This document shows, piece by piece, positions 48,013-56,747 of a DNA stretch of 64,000 nucleotides. The stretch spans positions 1 to 64,000 of the forward strand of contig JAQGLT010000061.1 of assembly GCA_028292745.1 (NCBI GenBank). The letters are read 5' to 3'. This stretch comes from Polaromonas sp. (lineage in GTDB: Bacteria > Pseudomonadota > Gammaproteobacteria > Burkholderiales > Burkholderiaceae_C). Position 1 is the stretch's first letter. Each line of letters begins with the position of its first letter. A program made the translations under genes and the position numbers. The notes beneath the pieces were generated by a model. That model did not search any database. It was not told the DNA's origin and saw only the letters and a list, made by a program, of their open reading frames with translations.

Positions 48013-48904
48013 TAAGCTCAACCTTCACACAAAAATTAACATTTTCTCAATGCTACCTGTGATGGGTTGTTAAGTTGTAAAGTTAATGGTTTTGTTACAT
48101 TCAGCAAACAAATTTTCAATTTGTCGTTACCCCTAACTCACCCACATGTCCTAGTGATGGACTAATCACCCGTCGAATTTTGCAGGCGTCAGGGATGAAA
48201 TGGAAATAACCCCTGTGCAGGCTGGCAAAATTGTCGTTTTTTGGTGAAATTATTCACTTGTTCGAGAGGCTTGGTAAAAGCAGGTTTGAAGCTTCTTAAA
48301 AGCGCAACCAGTCCCCAACTGTCTGGCGGAAAGCCTCCACATCGCTCCAGTCGCAAGTGAACAGCCAGATTAGATGCGCTCTGGGGTTGCTTTAACCCTG
48401 CCCTGGAGGAGCTAAACAATAAATCCAGTCAGAATATTGGAGCCGGCATGGCGGTTTGAATCAGTTCCATGCGGATTCCAGCAGACTGAGTTTGGTTAAT
48501 ACTCAGAAAATTATGCTGATGCTGAGAAATTGAGTAGAAAAAACCTCTTCTGAACAGCGCAGGAAAAACATATTTTCTGCAGCCTTTATGAAAAAAGATA
48601 ATCGCTGAAAACGTCTTGTCTCAGCCAACCGGCCCCTGGCACAACATACAAGGTTGGAAGAAAATATAAGCAGGGCTGTCGGTTGGCGACTTGAACCGTC
48701 TGGTTTGAATGCGCCGTGCGTCATCATCCAGCAAATTCATGCCGCGCCATTGCGCAACTTCAGCTTTTCAAGGGAAGTCTGTCCAGGCTTGGATCCGCTG
48801 GCCGCTGAAATCAAGCAGCTTTTTTCTAACATGCCTATGTTAATTTCCCGCTTTTTACTGTAATCATTGATTTCAAGCGTAAAAATCTTTGGAATGTAAG
48901 CGCT
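48013..48904. other. ~890-bp AT-rich region upstream of the NRPS, no convincing gene
   Basis: Base composition changes sharply here compared with flanking coding DNA. The three listed ORFs (69-76 residues) overlap or lack start signals and show no recognised domain. A 17-bp dyad (listed separately) lies 90 bp before the NRPS start. AATTTTGC near 48176 is complementary to GCAAAATT near 48230, a possible inverted repeat of a decayed element. The region is likely the NRPS/PKS promoter zone and the border of an acquired segment. Confidence 0.55.
48108..48124. promoter_or_regulatory. 17-bp perfect dyad upstream of the NRPS/PKS operon (candidate operator)
   Basis: ACAAATT TTC AATTTGT is a perfect 7-3-7 inverted repeat, about 95 bp before NRPS ATG 48012. 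Its size and AT-rich arms suit a dimeric repressor or activator. No regulator gene is visible next to the cluster. Confidence 0.4.
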
Positions 48905-50446
48905 TTATTGACTTTTGAGTGCGCGCCGGTATTGCACCGCTTCAGCCACATGCGTGAGTTGCACCGTCTGGGCACCGGCCAAGTCGGCGATGGTCCGGGC
49001 TACCTTCAGGCAGCGATGGATGCCGCGACCCGACCAGCCGAGCCGTGTCGCCGCGGTGTTGAGGAACTGCGCCGCAGCCGTATCGAGCTGGCATTGCGCA
49101 TCGATAGCCTGGCCCTGCAATGCCTGGTTGCTGCTGCCTTGCCGCGTCATGGCGTGTTCCCTGGCCCGTACCACGCGATGGCGAATCTCCTGGGTGGATT
49201 CGCCAGGCGGCGCATTGACCAGTTCATCGGCTGTCAGGGCGCCTACTTCGACATGCAGGTCGATCCGGTCCAGCAGCGGACCGCTGATCTTGCCCTGGTA
49301 GCGCGCCACCAGTTCAGGCGAGCAGCGGCAGCTTCGCAGGCTGGAGCCGAGGTAGCCGCAAGGGCAGGGGTTCATCGCCGCGATGAGCTGAAACCGAGCC
49401 GGGAACTCGGCCCGTTGCGCAGCCCGCGAAATGGTGATGGTTCCGGACTCCAGGGGCTCGCGAAGCGCCTCCAGCGCCGCCCTTGGAAATTCGGGAAGCT
49501 CGTCCAGAAACAGCACGCCTCGGTGCGCCAGAGAGATTTCTCCGGGACGCGGCGGCGAGCCACCGCCGACCATGGCCACCGCGCTGGCTGTGTGGTGGGG
49601 CGCGCAGGTGGGCCGGACGGCCCAGTTGTTCAGGGTAAATCGCCCACCCAGCGAGGCCACCGCCGCGGTTTCAAGGGCCTCCTCGGTTGTCATGGCCGGC
49701 AGCAGACCGGCAAAACGCTGCGCCAGCATGGACTTGCCGGAGCCGGGCGAGCCGACCATCAGGACGCTGTGGCCGCCGGCGGCGGCGATTTCCAGCGCCC
49801 GGCGGGCGGCTGCCTGGCCTTTGACATCGGCAAGGTCGGGGTAGGCCGGCGCGTCCGAAGGCGCGCTGCAGGCGGCACGGCTCCAGCCCGTTGTCGCCTC
49901 GGGCAGCGCCTGGCCGGGCAGAAATTGCCTGACGACATCGAGCAGATGGTGCGCGCAGTAAATCTCGGCGTCCGGCACCAGCGCGGCTTCCTGGGCACTG
50001 CCTTCAGGCAACACCAGCCGAGGGGGTTTGTGCTGCATGCCGTGCGCCGGCCGGGCAATGGCCAGGCTCATGGCCAGCGCACCGCGAACCGGGCGCAGGT
50101 CGCCACCCAGCGACAGTTCGCCGGCAAATTCATAGCCGCCCAGCTTGCGCGCATCGATCTGCCCGCTGGCGGCCAGAATGCCCAGGGCGATCGGCAAGTC
50201 AAAACGGCCTGAATCCTTGGGCAGATCGGCTGGCGCCAGGTTCACGGTGATGCGCTTATTGCCGGGAAACTCCAGGCCTGCATTCTGGATGGCCGAACGA
50301 ACCCGCTCACGCGCTTCCTTGACTTCCGTGTCCGCCAGACCCACCAGCGTAAAGCTGGGCAGGCCGTTGGCCAGGTGGACTTCCACGCAGACCGGACGGG
50401 CTTCCAGGCCCAGCAGCGCGCGGCTGTGCACTAAAGACAGGCTCAT
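48905..50446 (-). CDS. comM: YifB/ComM-family Mg-chelatase-like AAA ATPase
   Basis: The 513-residue protein opens with the YifB N-terminal domain (SLVHSRALLGLEARPVCVEVHLANGLPSFTLVGLADTEVKEARERVRSAI). The AAA module follows: Walker A GSPGSGKSMLAQRFAG near residue 220, Walker B GVLFLDELPEFPRAALEALREPLE near 305, AMNPCPCGYLG with the cysteine-rich stretch, and the C-terminal Mg-chelatase lid (RGIHRCLKVARTIADLAG). ComM is a hexameric helicase that aids branch migration during natural transformation. It is divergent from the nitrogen operon. Confidence 0.93.
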   Translation of the reverse strand: MSLSLVHSRALLGLEARPVCVEVHLANGLPSFTLVGLADTEVKEARERVRSAIQNAGLEFPGNKRITVNLAPADLPKDSGRFDLPIALGILAASGQIDARKLGGYEFAGELSLGGDLRPVRGALAMSLAIARPAHGMQHKPPRLVLPEGSAQEAALVPDAEIYCAHHLLDVVRQFLPGQALPEATTGWSRAACSAPSDAPAYPDLADVKGQAAARRALEIAAAGGHSVLMVGSPGSGKSMLAQRFAGLLPAMTTEEALETAAVASLGGRFTLNNWAVRPTCAPHHTASAVAMVGGGSPPRPGEISLAHRGVLFLDELPEFPRAALEALREPLESGTITISRAAQRAEFPARFQLIAAMNPCPCGYLGSSLRSCRCSPELVARYQGKISGPLLDRIDLHVEVGALTADELVNAPPGESTQEIRHRVVRAREHAMTRQGSSNQALQGQAIDAQCQLDTAAAQFLNTAATRLGWSGRGIHRCLKVARTIADLAGAQTVQLTHVAEAVQYRRALKSQ

Positions 50447-50465
50447 TCAATGGCTTTCTAATTGA

Positions 50466-50482
50466 TGCATCAAAGTTGTGCA
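50466..50482. promoter_or_regulatory. Candidate NtrC-binding site
   Basis: TGCATCA AAG TTGTGCA matches the 7-3-7 NtrC consensus TGCACCA-N3-TGGTGCA with one mismatch in each arm. It lies about 100 bp upstream of the sigma-54 promoter, the usual enhancer distance. A further TGGTGCA half-site lies near 50499-50505. Confidence 0.6.
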
Positions 50483-50582
50483 TGCGCAACGCTTCACGAT
50501 GGTGCATTGCAGTGGGGGTGCTCTAGCGTAACGCGCCACTCCCTCAAATCGCTGGCGTCTGGCCGTGACGATGAAAAATAGC

Positions 50583-50598
50583 TGGCACGGTCCCTGCT
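50583..50598 (+). promoter_or_regulatory. Sigma-54 promoter of the porin-glnK-amtB operon
   Basis: TGGCACGGTCCCTGCT has GG and GC exactly ten bases apart and matches TGGCACG-N4-TTGCW with one mismatch. The porin ATG lies 39 bases after it. With the upstream NtrC-like site, this predicts induction on nitrogen limitation. Confidence 0.75.
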
Positions 50599-50636
50599 AG
50601 CAGGGTTGCACCGCCCTCAACATTTCTGGAGCCTGC

Positions 50637-51437
50637 ATGAACTTCCTCTCTGTGCCTTTCGCCTGTTGCGCCCTTGTCCTGCTGTCGGGTGCCGCGGCTG
50701 CCCAAACCGCCGCGCCCGCAGGGCCGGCCGCATCGCCGCTGTCGTTCAACATCGCACTGACCAGCAACTACAAGTTCCGCGGACAGGATCAGGACCAGTC
50801 CAAGACCAAGGTCTTCAAGCCGGCCCTGCAAGGCGGCGTTGACTACGCGTTCGACAGCGGGTTTTACCTGGGCAACTGGAATTCGACGGTGAACTGGACC
50901 CGGTACCTGCCTTCGAATCCGAGCAACCACGTCGAAATCGATATTTACGGCGGCTACAAATTCAATGCCGGACCGCTGGCCATGGATGTGGGCGCGCTGA
51001 CGTATTTCTACCCCGGCGCCAGCGGCGCCAGCACGACCGAGGCGTACCTGGGCGCCGGCTTCGGCCCGCTCAGCGCCAAGTATTCGCACACCGTGTCCAA
51101 GGGCTATTTCGGCATTGGCAAGGAATTCCTGGTTGGCGAGGGGCGTGGCACCGGCTACCTGAACCTGGCCTTCGCGCAGGAAGTGATGCCCAACGTCACG
51201 CTCAAGGCATCGCTGGGCTTTACCAACCTCAAGAGCGGCGCAAACTCGGCCGGTCTGCCCGACTACCTCGATTACAGCGTCGGGGCGAGCTATGACCTGG
51301 GCAGCGGCCTGGCCCTGTCGGGTGCATTCGTGGGCGCCGACAAGAAGCCGAGCTATGTCTACCCGGCCGCGGTGGACACCAGCGGCCGTTCCATCAACAA
51401 GAACACGCTGGTCGTGATGCTGACAAAAACCCTGTAA
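50637..51437 (+). CDS. TorF-family putative outer-membrane porin
   Basis: The 266-residue product has a signal peptide ending ...LSGAAAAQTAA (cleavage near residue 22). A series of alternating amphipathic strands follows (SFNIALTSNYKFRGQDQ, GVDYAFDSGFYLGNW, VEIDIYGGYKF) and a terminal aromatic/leucine strand (NTLVVMLTKTL), typical of small beta-barrel porins. The N-terminal SNYKFRG is the family hallmark. It is the first gene of the operon with glnK and amtB, 54 bp before glnK. A role in uptake of nitrogen compounds or small solutes under nitrogen limitation follows from context. The transcript starts at the sigma-54 promoter. Confidence 0.87.
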   Translation: MNFLSVPFACCALVLLSGAAAAQTAAPAGPAASPLSFNIALTSNYKFRGQDQDQSKTKVFKPALQGGVDYAFDSGFYLGNWNSTVNWTRYLPSNPSNHVEIDIYGGYKFNAGPLAMDVGALTYFYPGASGASTTEAYLGAGFGPLSAKYSHTVSKGYFGIGKEFLVGEGRGTGYLNLAFAQEVMPNVTLKASLGFTNLKSGANSAGLPDYLDYSVGASYDLGSGLALSGAFVGADKKPSYVYPAAVDTSGRSINKNTLVVMLTKTL

Positions 51438-51479
51438 TGCGGAGCCGGCGGCCCCCGCCGCCGACCGTGGTTCATCTGA

Positions 51480-51830
<351 letters not shown>

Positions 51831-51863
51831 GCCCCCTTTTTCCAAAAAACAAAGAACATTGCC

Positions 51864-53414
51864 ATGAAAAAATTATTTGCCTCCCTGGTGCTGGGATTGA
51901 GCCTGCTGGGCTCGGGTGCGGTCGCCTGGGCGCAGGCCCCGGCCGAAGCGCCTGCCGCCAGCGCGCCAGCCACGGCTGCCGCCGCCGCACGCCCTGACAC
52001 TGCAGCACCTGCTGCATCCACTGCGGCCGTGGTAGCCGCGCCCGCAGTTGCTGCCCCGGCGGCTGCCGCGCCCGCGCCGGTGCCCAACAAGGGCGACAAC
52101 GCCTGGATGATGGTCTCGACCATCCTGGTGATCCTGATGGTCGTGCCGGGCCTGGCGCTGTTTTATGGCGGCCTGGTGCGCAGCAAGAACATGCTGTCGG
52201 TGCTGATGCAGGTGATGGTGACGTTCTCGATGATCGTCGTGCTGTGGTTCATCTACGGCTACAGCCTGGCCTTTACAGAGGGCAATGCCTTCTTTGGCGG
52301 CTTCGACCGCTTGTTCATGAAGGGCATCTGGGACAACGCCGCCGGCGCCTTTGCCAACGCCGCCACCTTCAGCAAGGGCGTGGTGATTCCTGAAATCGTG
52401 TTTGCCGCTTTCCAGGCCAGTTTTGCCGGCATCACCTGCTGCCTGATCGTCGGCGCCTTTGCCGAGCGCATCAAGTTCTCGGCCGTGCTGCTGTTCATGG
52501 TGATCTGGTTCACCTTCAGCTACGCCCCGATGGCGCACATGGTCTGGTTCTGGATGGGCCCCGACGCCTACACCGGCAAGGAAGTGGTCGACGCGATGAA
52601 CGGCAAGGCCGGCTACATCTGGCAGACGGGCGCGCTTGACTTTGCCGGCGGCACCGTGGTCCACATCAATGCGGCCGTGGCTGGCCTGGTCGGCGCCTTC
52701 ATGGTGGGCAAGCGCATCGGCTACGGCAAGGAAGCCATGGCGCCCCACAGCCTGACACTGACCATGGTCGGCGCGTCGCTGCTGTGGGTGGGCTGGTTCG
52801 GCTTCAACGCCGGCTCGGCGCTGGAAGCCAACGGGTTTGCCGCGCTGGCCTTCATCAACACCCTGGGCGCCACCGCCGCAGCTGTGCTGGCCTGGTGCCT
52901 GGGCGAGGCCATGATGCGCGGCAAGGCCTCGATGCTGGGTGCGGCGTCGGGCGCCGTGGCCGGCCTGGTGGCCATCACGCCGGCGGCCGGCAATGTCGGC
53001 ATTGGCGGCGGTCTGGTGATTGGCTTCATCGCCGGGTTTGCCTGCCTCTGGGGCGTGCATGGGCTGAAGAAGATGCTGGGCGCCGACGATTCGCTCGATG
53101 TGTTCGGCGTGCATGGCGTGGGCGGTATCGTCGGCGCGCTGCTGACCGGCGTGTTCAACTCGCCCAACCTGGGCGGCCCCGGCTTCGTGGCTGACTGGGT
53201 GACGGCGACCGGCGTCACGGCGGCCGATTATTCCATCGTGTCCCAGGTCTGGATTCAGGCCAAGGCCGTGCTGATCACGCTGGTGTGGTCGGGCGTCGTG
53301 TCGTTCATCGCGTACAAGGTTGTTGACCTGACCATTGGCCTGCGCGTCAGCGAAGAGGATGAACGCGAAGGCCTGGACATCACCTCGCACGGTGAAACCG
53401 CCTACAACCGCTAA
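51864..53414 (+). CDS. amtB: Ammonium transporter AmtB
   Basis: The 516-residue protein has a cleavable signal (MKKLFASLVLGLSLLGSGAVAWA) followed by a 55-residue Ala/Pro-rich linker. The Amt core begins at GDNAWMMVSTILVILMVVPGLALFYGGLVRSKN. The twin pore histidines lie in FSYAPMAHMVWFW and GVHGVGGIVGALLTG, and the conserved aspartate in the fourth-helix region. Eleven membrane helices are expected in the core. The linker is unusually long for the family. It is cotranscribed with glnK, whose product gates it, and followed by a terminator. Confidence 0.95.
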   Translation: MKKLFASLVLGLSLLGSGAVAWAQAPAEAPAASAPATAAAAARPDTAAPAASTAAVVAAPAVAAPAAAAPAPVPNKGDNAWMMVSTILVILMVVPGLALFYGGLVRSKNMLSVLMQVMVTFSMIVVLWFIYGYSLAFTEGNAFFGGFDRLFMKGIWDNAAGAFANAATFSKGVVIPEIVFAAFQASFAGITCCLIVGAFAERIKFSAVLLFMVIWFTFSYAPMAHMVWFWMGPDAYTGKEVVDAMNGKAGYIWQTGALDFAGGTVVHINAAVAGLVGAFMVGKRIGYGKEAMAPHSLTLTMVGASLLWVGWFGFNAGSALEANGFAALAFINTLGATAAAVLAWCLGEAMMRGKASMLGAASGAVAGLVAITPAAGNVGIGGGLVIGFIAGFACLWGVHGLKKMLGADDSLDVFGVHGVGGIVGALLTGVFNSPNLGGPGFVADWVTATGVTAADYSIVSQVWIQAKAVLITLVWSGVVSFIAYKVVDLTIGLRVSEEDEREGLDITSHGETAYNR

Positions 53415-53454
53415 CGCTCAGCGGTAACCCGGCAGAGATTCTCCAACGGAAGTT

Positions 53455-53490
53455 CAGCCCGCCGGCGCCATGCCAGCGGGCTGTTTTTTT
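53455..53490 (+). terminator. Rho-independent terminator after amtB
   Basis: CAGCCCGC CGGCGCCATGCCA GCGGGCTG followed by TTTTTTT forms a strong hairpin 40 bp after the amtB stop. Confidence 0.9.
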
Positions 53491-53542
53491 GGTGCTACGG
53501 CGCCTTCGTTAAGCAGCAACCAGATTTTTAGCATCAAATATG

Positions 53543-53589
53543 CCTTTGGCGCATGCGTGGTCTGCGCAAGAAGCTATTAATTCAGTAGC
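53543..53589 (-). repeat. Dispersed ~50-bp palindromic repeat
   Basis: Inverted copy: GCCTTTGGCGCATGCGTGGTCTGCGCAAGAAGCTATTAATTCAGTAGC, in the amtB / SMP-30 intergenic gap. Confidence 0.75.
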
Positions 53590-53695
53590 AAAAGCTGTTC
53601 GGCATCCTGAACGACGCGATGGAAGGCCAAGGTGATTTTGCTCTAGAGTAGCAGGGCATCACTGCACATCCCGGCAAGGCTTTCAAGGAACCCGC

Positions 53696-54610
53696 ATGAC
53701 CTGGCATACCGCTGTTTCCCAGCCCAGCGAACTGGGCGAATCCCCGTTCTGGCACCCGGACGAGCAAACCCTCTACTGGGTGGACATCGCCGCCCGCCAG
53801 GTTTGCCGCGCCAACATGCCGATGGGCACGGTTCAGCGCTGGGGCATGCCGTCGGAGCCCGGCTGCATTGCACCGGCCCGAAGCGCCGGGCTGGTGATTG
53901 CCCTGCGCGACGGCGTCTTTCGGGCCCGGCAATGGGGCGGGGCGCTGGAATTGCTGGCGCCGTCCCTGCATGACCCCGCCACAAGCCGCTTCAACGATGG
54001 CAAGGCGGATCCGCTCGGGCGCTTCTGGGCGGGCACCATTTACGAGCCGCGCGATGCCGCGCGGGCACAGCTTTTTTGTCTCGATTGCCGCGCAGGCCGG
54101 ACGCCGGCACTGGCGGTGAAAGCCGGCAATGCCACCACGGCCAACGGCCTGGCCTGGTCGCCCGATGCGTCCACCCTGTACTGGGCCGATACGCCGCAGC
54201 ACACCATCCGCGCCTGGGACTGGGATGCCGAGGGCAACACCTTGGGCCGGGAACGGGTCTTTTGCCGATGGCCTGGCAAGCCCGCGGGGTGGAAGCCGGG
54301 CATGCCCGGCTACGGCGGGCGCCCGGACGGCGCTGCCGTGGACGTGCGGGGCAACTACTACGTCGCGATGTATGAGGGGGCCCGCCTGCTCAAGCTCTCG
54401 CCGGCCGGCGCGCTGCTGGCCGAGTTCGCGGTTCCCGCGCACTGCCCGACCATGCCGTGCTTTGGCGGCGAAGACCTGAAGACGCTGTACCTCACCACCG
54501 CGCGCCAGAACCGTCCGGCCAGCGAGCTGCGCGCCTGGCCGGAATCGGGCTGCGTGTTTTCAATGCGGGTGGAGACGCCGGGCCTGCCCGTGAATTTCTT
54601 CACTGATTGA
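53696..54610 (+). CDS. SMP-30/gluconolactonase/LRE family protein
   Basis: The 304-residue six-bladed propeller protein has the metal-binding glutamate near the start (ELGESPFWHPDEQTLYWVDI) and SRFNDGKADPLGRFWAGTI around 100 (Asn/Asp site). TTANGLAWSPDASTLYWADTPQHTIRAWDWD near 150 and RPDGAAVDVRGNYYVAMY near 200 complete the metal site. Family members hydrolyse sugar or other lactones; the exact substrate is not predictable. It is monocistronic, after the nitrogen operon and a dispersed repeat. No sugar dehydrogenase gene is adjacent. Confidence 0.88.
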   Translation: MTWHTAVSQPSELGESPFWHPDEQTLYWVDIAARQVCRANMPMGTVQRWGMPSEPGCIAPARSAGLVIALRDGVFRARQWGGALELLAPSLHDPATSRFNDGKADPLGRFWAGTIYEPRDAARAQLFCLDCRAGRTPALAVKAGNATTANGLAWSPDASTLYWADTPQHTIRAWDWDAEGNTLGRERVFCRWPGKPAGWKPGMPGYGGRPDGAAVDVRGNYYVAMYEGARLLKLSPAGALLAEFAVPAHCPTMPCFGGEDLKTLYLTTARQNRPASELRAWPESGCVFSMRVETPGLPVNFFTD

Positions 54611-54648
54611 CGCGCAACTCCAAAATTTAAGCAAAAACCTGCTCTTGC

Positions 54649-54689
54649 GCTTACTGGTCAAGCGCTACCAGCTATGATTTTCATAGCTG
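54649..54689 (-). repeat. Dispersed ~50-bp palindromic repeat
   Basis: CTGCTCTTGCGCTTACTGG...AGCGCTACCAGCTATGATTTTCATAGCTGA: the AGCTATGA..TCATAGCT stem is a perfect palindrome. It lies between the SMP-30 gene and glcE. Confidence 0.65.
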
Positions 54690-54808
54690 ATAAAAAGTTT
54701 TTGGCTGGCTTGCCACTTCACTTGCGCGACCCGGCAGGCGCTGTTGCAAAAAACCGAACAGGCGCCGTGCAAAAAAATCAAAGCCGTTTTTGGCCGGGTC
54801 CGCGTACC

Positions 54809-55966
54809 ATGACTGGCATGAACGCAGACACCGATTTCACGACTTCGATGGCTGACCGCATTCGCGCCGCCGCCGATGCAGGCAGGCCATTGCGCATCCG
54901 CGGCGGCGGCAGCAAGGATTTCTACGGCCAGGCCCTGGAGGGCGAGGTGCTCGACATGTCGCCGTTCACCGGGGTCATCAGCTACGAGCCCAGCGAGCTG
55001 GTCGTCACCGTGCGCGGCGGCACGCCGCTGGCCGAGCTGGAAAACCTGCTGGCTGCCCACCGCCAATGCCTGCCATTCGAGCCGCCGCACTTCGGGCCGC
55101 ACGCCACCGTCGGCGGCATGGTCGCCAGCGGGCTGAACGGCCCGGCGCGCGCCAGCGTGGGCGCGGTGCGCGACTACTTGCTCGGTGTCGTCCTCCTCAA
55201 CGGCCGGGGCGAGCGGCTGACCTTCGGCGGGCAGGTCATGAAAAACGTTGCCGGCTACGACGTCTCGCGCCTCATGGCCGGTGCATTCGGCACCCTGGGC
55301 GTGCTGCTGGAGGTCTCGCTCAAGGTATTGCCGGTGGCCCCGGCTGAAGCCACGCTGATGTGCAGCCTGCCGCAGCAGGCCGCGCTGGACCTGCTCCACC
55401 GCTGGGGCGGCCAGCCGCTGCCGCTCAACGCCAGCTGCTGGGTGCATGACGACACCAGCGCGCCCATGCAGGACTTTTTGTTTGTCCGCCTGCGCGGCGC
55501 CCAGGCCGCGGTCGAGGCGGCCCGCCCGCGCATGGTGGCCGATGTGCAGGCCGCGGGCGGCAGCGCCGTGCCCATGGACAACGCCCAGGCCGGTGCCGAC
55601 TGGAACGCCTGTCGCGAGCAGACCCTGCCTTTTTTTGCGCAGCCGCCTTCCCCGGACGCCTGCCTGTGGCGCCTGAGCGTGCCGCAGACCACGCCTGCGT
55701 TCGAGCTGCCTTTTGCCCAGCTGATCGAGTGGCACGGCGGCCTGCGCTGGCTCTGGGCGCCTGCGTCGGCGGCCGGGCGGCTGCGCGAGCTGGCCGGGCA
55801 GTCCGGCGGCCATGCCACGCTGTTCCGGTGCGCCGGCCAGGCGCCTGCCGACCTGCCGGTTTTCAGCCCGCTTTCGCCGGTGCAGGCGCGTGTCCAGCAA
55901 GCCTTGAAGATGCAATTCGACCCGGCCGGCGTCTTCAACCCGCGCCGCATGTCCAGTGACTGGTAA
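54809..55966 (+). CDS. glcE: Glycolate oxidase FAD-binding subunit GlcE
   Basis: The start is taken at ATG 54809 (MTGMNADTDF); ATG 54818 is an alternative, and the track start 54674 runs through the dispersed repeat. The FAD-binding PCMH-type domain shows LRIRGGGSKDFYGQAL, GVISYEPSELVVTVRGGTPLAELENLL and PHFGPHATVGGMVASGLNGP. VGAVRDYLLGVVLLNGRGE and GAFGTLGVLLEVSLKVLPV complete it. It functions with GlcD and GlcF to oxidise glycolate to glyoxylate at the membrane. glcF lies one gene further, but glcD is not in the window. Confidence 0.9.
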   Translation: MTGMNADTDFTTSMADRIRAAADAGRPLRIRGGGSKDFYGQALEGEVLDMSPFTGVISYEPSELVVTVRGGTPLAELENLLAAHRQCLPFEPPHFGPHATVGGMVASGLNGPARASVGAVRDYLLGVVLLNGRGERLTFGGQVMKNVAGYDVSRLMAGAFGTLGVLLEVSLKVLPVAPAEATLMCSLPQQAALDLLHRWGGQPLPLNASCWVHDDTSAPMQDFLFVRLRGAQAAVEAARPRMVADVQAAGGSAVPMDNAQAGADWNACREQTLPFFAQPPSPDACLWRLSVPQTTPAFELPFAQLIEWHGGLRWLWAPASAAGRLRELAGQSGGHATLFRCAGQAPADLPVFSPLSPVQARVQQALKMQFDPAGVFNPRRMSSDW

Positions 55967-55974
55967 GGCGCGGC

Positions 55975-56739
55975 GTGCGGCGTTTTCGTCACCTCACCGG
56001 CCAGCACCGGACGGCCTCCATCAACCGCCTGCTCGGCGCCCTGCTGGCCTTCAACGCCGGCGCGGTGAACGCCGGCGGGTTTCTGGTGGTGGCGATGTAC
56101 ACCTCGCACATGACCGGCTTCGCCTCGCTGCTGGCCGACAACCTGGTGCTGGGCAACACGGCGCTGGTGCTGGGGGCGGTGGGCACGCTGCTGGCCTTCA
56201 CCACGGGTGCTGCTGTCACGGCCATTTTGGTCAACTGGGCGCGCCAGCATGCGCTGCGCAGCGAATACGCGCTGCCGCTGCTGCTAGAGGCGGCGCTGCT
56301 GCTGGTGTTCGGCCTGCTGGGCGCCACGTTGAACCGGCAGACGCCGTTTGCGGTGCCGCTCACGGTGCTGGTGCTGGCCTTCACCATGGGCCTGCAGAAC
56401 GCGCTGGTCAGCAAGATTTCGTCGTCGCAGATTCGCACCACGCACATGACGGGCATCGTGACCGACATCGGCATCGAACTGGGCAAGCTGTTTTACTGGA
56501 ACCGCACCGGCAGCCCGCCGGAATCGCGGGTGCGCGCCAACCGCATCAAGCTGCGGCTGCTGGTGACACTGCTGGGCGCTTTCGTGGCCGGCGGCATCGT
56601 GGGCGCGGCGGGCTTCAAGTACATCGGCTTCATCTGGGTGGTGCCACTGGCGCTGCTGCTGCTCGCCCTGTGCCTGCCACCCCTGTATTCAGACCTGCTG
56701 CGCATGCGGCGGCGTAGAAACATTCCACAAGGCATTTGA
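55975..56739 (+). CDS. YoaK/DUF1275 family membrane protein
   Basis: GTG 55975 follows 8 bases after the glcE stop. The 254-residue product has about six hydrophobic helices (INRLLGALLAFNAGAVNAGGFLVVAMY, NTALVLGAVGTLLAFTTGAAVTAILV, LPLLLEAALLLVFGLLGA, TVLVLAFTMGLQNALVSK). It keeps the family motif around NAGAVNAGGF and THMTGIVTDIGIELG. The family is widespread but poorly characterised. It sits in the glc operon, between glcE and glcF, with overlapping or very short gaps, so it is cotranscribed; a link to glycolate transport is possible but unproven. Confidence 0.85.
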   Translation: MRRFRHLTGQHRTASINRLLGALLAFNAGAVNAGGFLVVAMYTSHMTGFASLLADNLVLGNTALVLGAVGTLLAFTTGAAVTAILVNWARQHALRSEYALPLLLEAALLLVFGLLGATLNRQTPFAVPLTVLVLAFTMGLQNALVSKISSSQIRTTHMTGIVTDIGIELGKLFYWNRTGSPPESRVRANRIKLRLLVTLLGAFVAGGIVGAAGFKYIGFIWVVPLALLLLALCLPPLYSDLLRMRRRRNIPQGI

Positions 56740-56747
56740 GGCTTTCC

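Noticed and set aside
48189-48863. Three short ORFs (48189-48419, 48503-48727 and 48654-48863) in the AT-rich gap before the NRPS
   Set aside because: They lack ribosome-binding sites and recognised domains. I could not confirm any as genes or transposase remnants, so they are described only as part of the gap.
53543-53589. Dispersed repeat as an amtB terminator
   Set aside because: A conventional hairpin with T7 at 53455-53490 already fits; the repeat lacks a T-tract.
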